Source of the DNA: Bacteroides intestinalis | Lineage (GTDB): Bacteria > Bacteroidota > Bacteroidia > Bacteroidales > Bacteroidaceae | Direction of reading: 5' to 3' | Assembly (NCBI RefSeq): GCF_003464595.1 | Contig: NZ_QRZF01000012.1 | Location: 1-64,000 of the forward strand | Length of the DNA: 64,000 bases | In this document: piece after piece, positions 61,383-64,000 of the stretch | Numbering within the stretch: the stretch's first letter is position 1 | How the letters are laid out: each line of letters opens with the position of its first letter | Notes under the pieces: model-generated | The model's database searches: none | Told to the model about the DNA's origin: nothing | What the model saw: only the letters and a program-made list of their open reading frames with translations | Position numbers and translations under genes: made by a program

Positions 61383-64000
61383 ATGAATTACAGAAAAAAG
61401 GCCATTCTTGTGGTCGGGGCTTTGCTATGCCTGAATCTTAGCATGTACTCTCAGGATATATCTCTGAAAATGAGCAATGTATCAGTAAAGAAGGCGATAA
61501 CGGAGTTACAAACTCAAAGTGGTTATTCATTCGTTTATATTGCAGGAGATATTAATACTGATAGGAAAGTATCAATTGATGCCAGTCAATTGGATGAAGC
61601 AGTCAAACAGATACTGAAAGGACAGAATGTTTCCTACGAGATCCAAGGGAAAAATATAATTGTCAGAAAGGGGACTCAGAACCAGAACTCCACAAAAGAA
61701 CAAAAGAAGCAAAAGATTAAAGGTACAGTGACCGATGTGGAAGGTGAACCGGTAATCGGGGCGACAGTCACCGAAGAAGGCAATCCTTCAAATGGTACGA
61801 TTACTGATATAGATGGAAATTTTACTCTGGAGATATCTACTGGCAGTACACTGTGTGTATCGTATATTGGTTACAAAGAACTACGTGTGGTCCCTGTAGG
61901 TGAGAAACCATTAGCAGTGACTTTAAAAGAAGATACTCAAACTTTGGATGAAGTGGTGGTTATAGGTTTTGGAACGCAGAAAAAAGTGAACCTGACCGGT
62001 GCTGTCAGTACGGTAGATGCAGAAACATTTGAAGCACGTCCTGTAGCAACTGCTACTCAGGCTTTGCAAGGGGTCGTTCCAGGCTTACAAATTTCTACCA
62101 GTACCGGTGAACTGGATCAGAATATGAACATCAATATTCGCGGTGTGGGTACCATCGGTGATGGTTCAAGTGGGAGTCCACTGATTTTAATTGATGGTAT
62201 GGAGGGAGATATTAACACTGTCAATCCACAAGATATTGAGAATATTTCTGTGCTGAAAGATGCGGCGGCGGCTTCTATTTATGGATCGCGTGCGCCTTTT
62301 GGAGTAATCTTGATTACGACTAAAAAAGGGAAGGCTGGAAAGGCTTCTATAAGTTATAACAATAATTTCCGTATAGCAAGCCCCATTAACTTACCTAAAA
62401 TGATGGATTCTTATACCTTTGCTAACTTTTTTAATGCTGCATCTTTGAATAATGGTGGGGGTATGATTTTCAATGATGATATCATGCAACAAATGATTGA
62501 TTATCAGTCTGGGAAGATTGATGGCGGAGTGCCGTCTTCATCAAATGGGCAATGGGGTAAACCGGATTATGACCCTTTTACGAATGCCTATGCGAATACA
62601 GACTGGTATAAAGAAGTATATGAAGATAATGTGTTCTCACAAGAACACAACTTAAGTGTGAATGGCGGGGCGGAAAGAGTGGCTTATTATGCTTCTTTTA
62701 ATTATCTGAATCAAAATGGTTTATTACGTCATGGACATGATGGTATAGAGCGTTATTCAGCTACAGCTAAACTTAATACTACTTTAACCGATTGGTTGAA
62801 GTTCAATCTTACTACTCGTTTCGTGAGAAAAGAGAATGAACGTCCTACGGCTTTTAATGGTTGGTTTTATGAATGTTTTGATCGTCTGACATGGCCTAAT
62901 CTTCCCGTTTATGATCCTAATGGATATTACTTTGATAATAATGCAACAAATCCGGCTATGGTTTTGGCTGAGGGAGGGAATCGTAATACGACTTCTGATC
63001 AACATTATTATCAGGCCTCTCTGCTGATAGAGCCAATTAAAGGATGGGTGACTAATATAGATTTTAATTATAGTATATTGGATTACAATATAAAAGAGAC
63101 AGGTTTGCCAGTCTATAACCATGATGTAAACGGAAATGTGGTTAATACAAATGGTACTTCATACCTGTATAATGAAAATAAAAAAGAGGATTTTTGGAAC
63201 CTGAACGTCTACAGTACTTATGAACATTCATTTAATGATGTCCATAATTTGAAAGTGATGGCAGGTCTACAAATTGAAGAGATGAAGCAAGAGTATTCTT
63301 CGGTTCTGAAAAATGGGCTGATGGTAGACGGTATGCCTCAATTTGATTTGACTACTGGTACGGATGGGAATGGAAAAGAATTAACACCTTCAATCAAAGG
63401 TAACTATAATGAATGGGCTACAGCAGGCTTTTTCGGACGAGTGAATTATGACTATAAAGGGCGCTATCTAGCAGAGTTCAATATGCGTTATGATGGAACT
63501 TCCCGATTCAGGCGTGGTAGTCGCTGGCAGACTTCTCCTTCGGCTTCTGTGGGATGGAATATTGCTAACGAGGAATTTTGGGAACCATTTAGTAAAACAG
63601 TAAATGCACTGAAGTTACGCTTTTCTTATGGTGAGCTTGGCAATCAGAATACCAATTCATGGTATCCGACTTATCGGATGATGTATTTAGGTGCTTATGA
63701 CGGAGGTTGGATGGAGAATTTGAAAAAGCCCAATACAGCATTAGTAGGCGATTTAGTTAGTACTTCATTGACTTGGGAGACTGTACGTACATGGAATATA
63801 GGTTTAGAGTTCGGGATTTTTAATAATCGTTTAACGGGATCATTTGATTATTATACACGATATACAGATAATATGGTAGGTCCTGCTCCTGAATTACCTG
63901 GTATTTTGGGTATTAAAGTTCCTAAAACTAATAACTGTGACCTAAAGACCACTGGTTGGGATTTGAATATCAACTGGAGAGATAGGTTGAATAATGGTTT
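61383..64000 (+). CDS. SusC-like TonB-dependent transporter with STN domain (partial)
   Basis: An open frame of 872 codons starts at MNYRKKAILVVGALLCLNLS and runs off the window without a stop, so the C-terminus is missing. After the signal peptide comes an STN domain (about 25-100, ISLKMSNVSVKKAITELQTQ), which signals to the FecR protein. Then come the carboxypeptidase-like domain (EPVIGATVTEEGNPSNG), TonB box LDEVVVIGFGTQ, plug (ENISVLKDAAAASIYGSRAP) and barrel strands up to the window edge. With the preceding sigma factor and FecR it forms a trans-envelope regulated uptake system for an unknown glycan. A SusD gene is expected just outside the window. Confidence 0.92.
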   Translation, partial: MNYRKKAILVVGALLCLNLSMYSQDISLKMSNVSVKKAITELQTQSGYSFVYIAGDINTDRKVSIDASQLDEAVKQILKGQNVSYEIQGKNIIVRKGTQNQNSTKEQKKQKIKGTVTDVEGEPVIGATVTEEGNPSNGTITDIDGNFTLEISTGSTLCVSYIGYKELRVVPVGEKPLAVTLKEDTQTLDEVVVIGFGTQKKVNLTGAVSTVDAETFEARPVATATQALQGVVPGLQISTSTGELDQNMNINIRGVGTIGDGSSGSPLILIDGMEGDINTVNPQDIENISVLKDAAAASIYGSRAPFGVILITTKKGKAGKASISYNNNFRIASPINLPKMMDSYTFANFFNAASLNNGGGMIFNDDIMQQMIDYQSGKIDGGVPSSSNGQWGKPDYDPFTNAYANTDWYKEVYEDNVFSQEHNLSVNGGAERVAYYASFNYLNQNGLLRHGHDGIERYSATAKLNTTLTDWLKFNLTTRFVRKENERPTAFNGWFYECFDRLTWPNLPVYDPNGYYFDNNATNPAMVLAEGGNRNTTSDQHYYQASLLIEPIKGWVTNIDFNYSILDYNIKETGLPVYNHDVNGNVVNTNGTSYLYNENKKEDFWNLNVYSTYEHSFNDVHNLKVMAGLQIEEMKQEYSSVLKNGLMVDGMPQFDLTTGTDGNGKELTPSIKGNYNEWATAGFFGRVNYDYKGRYLAEFNMRYDGTSRFRRGSRWQTSPSASVGWNIANEEFWEPFSKTVNALKLRFSYGELGNQNTNSWYPTYRMMYLGAYDGGWMENLKKPNTALVGDLVSTSLTWETVRTWNIGLEFGIFNNRLTGSFDYYTRYTDNMVGPAPELPGILGIKVPKTNNCDLKTTGWDLNINWRDRLNNG

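Overview
The window reads as a chromosome segment of a gut Bacteroides (or a very close relative). Supporting signs are SusC/SusD pairs, a hybrid two-component regulator, ECF sigma/FecR/TonB-receptor regulation, Bacteroides-only families (DUF3836, DUF6266, DUF6078, NVEALA, BF3164-type lipoproteins), and the Bacteroidetes -7 promoter box TAnnTTTG close upstream of many genes. The species cannot be fixed from the sequence alone. No rRNA, tRNA, IS transposase or CRISPR array was seen. || Layout. 0.3-6 kb: a histidine kinase with an internally duplicated half, an outer-membrane-like protein, a broken DUF5694 gene, a PD-(D/E)XK nuclease (DUF1016) and an OmpR-type response regulator. 6-12 kb: a small secreted DUF3836 protein behind a sigma-54-like promoter, membrane proteins, a TPR/HTH regulator, DinB and an ECF sigma factor with a 22-bp dyad array upstream. 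12-16 kb: a thioredoxin-like lipoprotein, a three-gene HipBST-type toxin-antitoxin operon with three operators, and a second DUF3836 copy. 16-26 kb: a polysaccharide utilisation locus (PUL) with GH127, SusD, SusC and a membrane-bound AraC-type regulator lacking kinase and receiver domains. 26-29 kb: DUF6266 and a transglutaminase-like lipoprotein. 29.5-39.8 kb: an AT-rich, co-oriented cluster of an NVEALA peptide, four propeller lipoproteins, two thioredoxin/DUF1573 proteins, a signal peptidase I, an O-antigen-ligase-like protein and an HTH protein. 40-44 kb: a pair of cytosolic proteins, the second with TPR and SUFU-like domains. 44-58.5 kb: a second PUL (GH30, full HTCS, SusC, SusD, DUF3823, GH2), probably for beta-galactan or arabinogalactan side chains. 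58.7-64 kb: a 22-bp dyad array, DUF6078, then ECF sigma, FecR and an STN-containing SusC that runs off the window. || How parts work together. The second PUL looks like one regulon: three direct-repeat pairs with 22-bp spacing lie before GH30/HTCS, SusC and GH2, and the GH30/HTCS and GH2 regions are collinear copies. The last three genes form a trans-envelope signalling unit. The 29.5-39.8 kb cluster looks like an envelope system that makes and processes a Cys-rich exported peptide. The least explained feature is a set of three intergenic arrays of dyads (about 11.9, 40.2 and 58.8 kb) that share an exact 22-bp period but not sequence.
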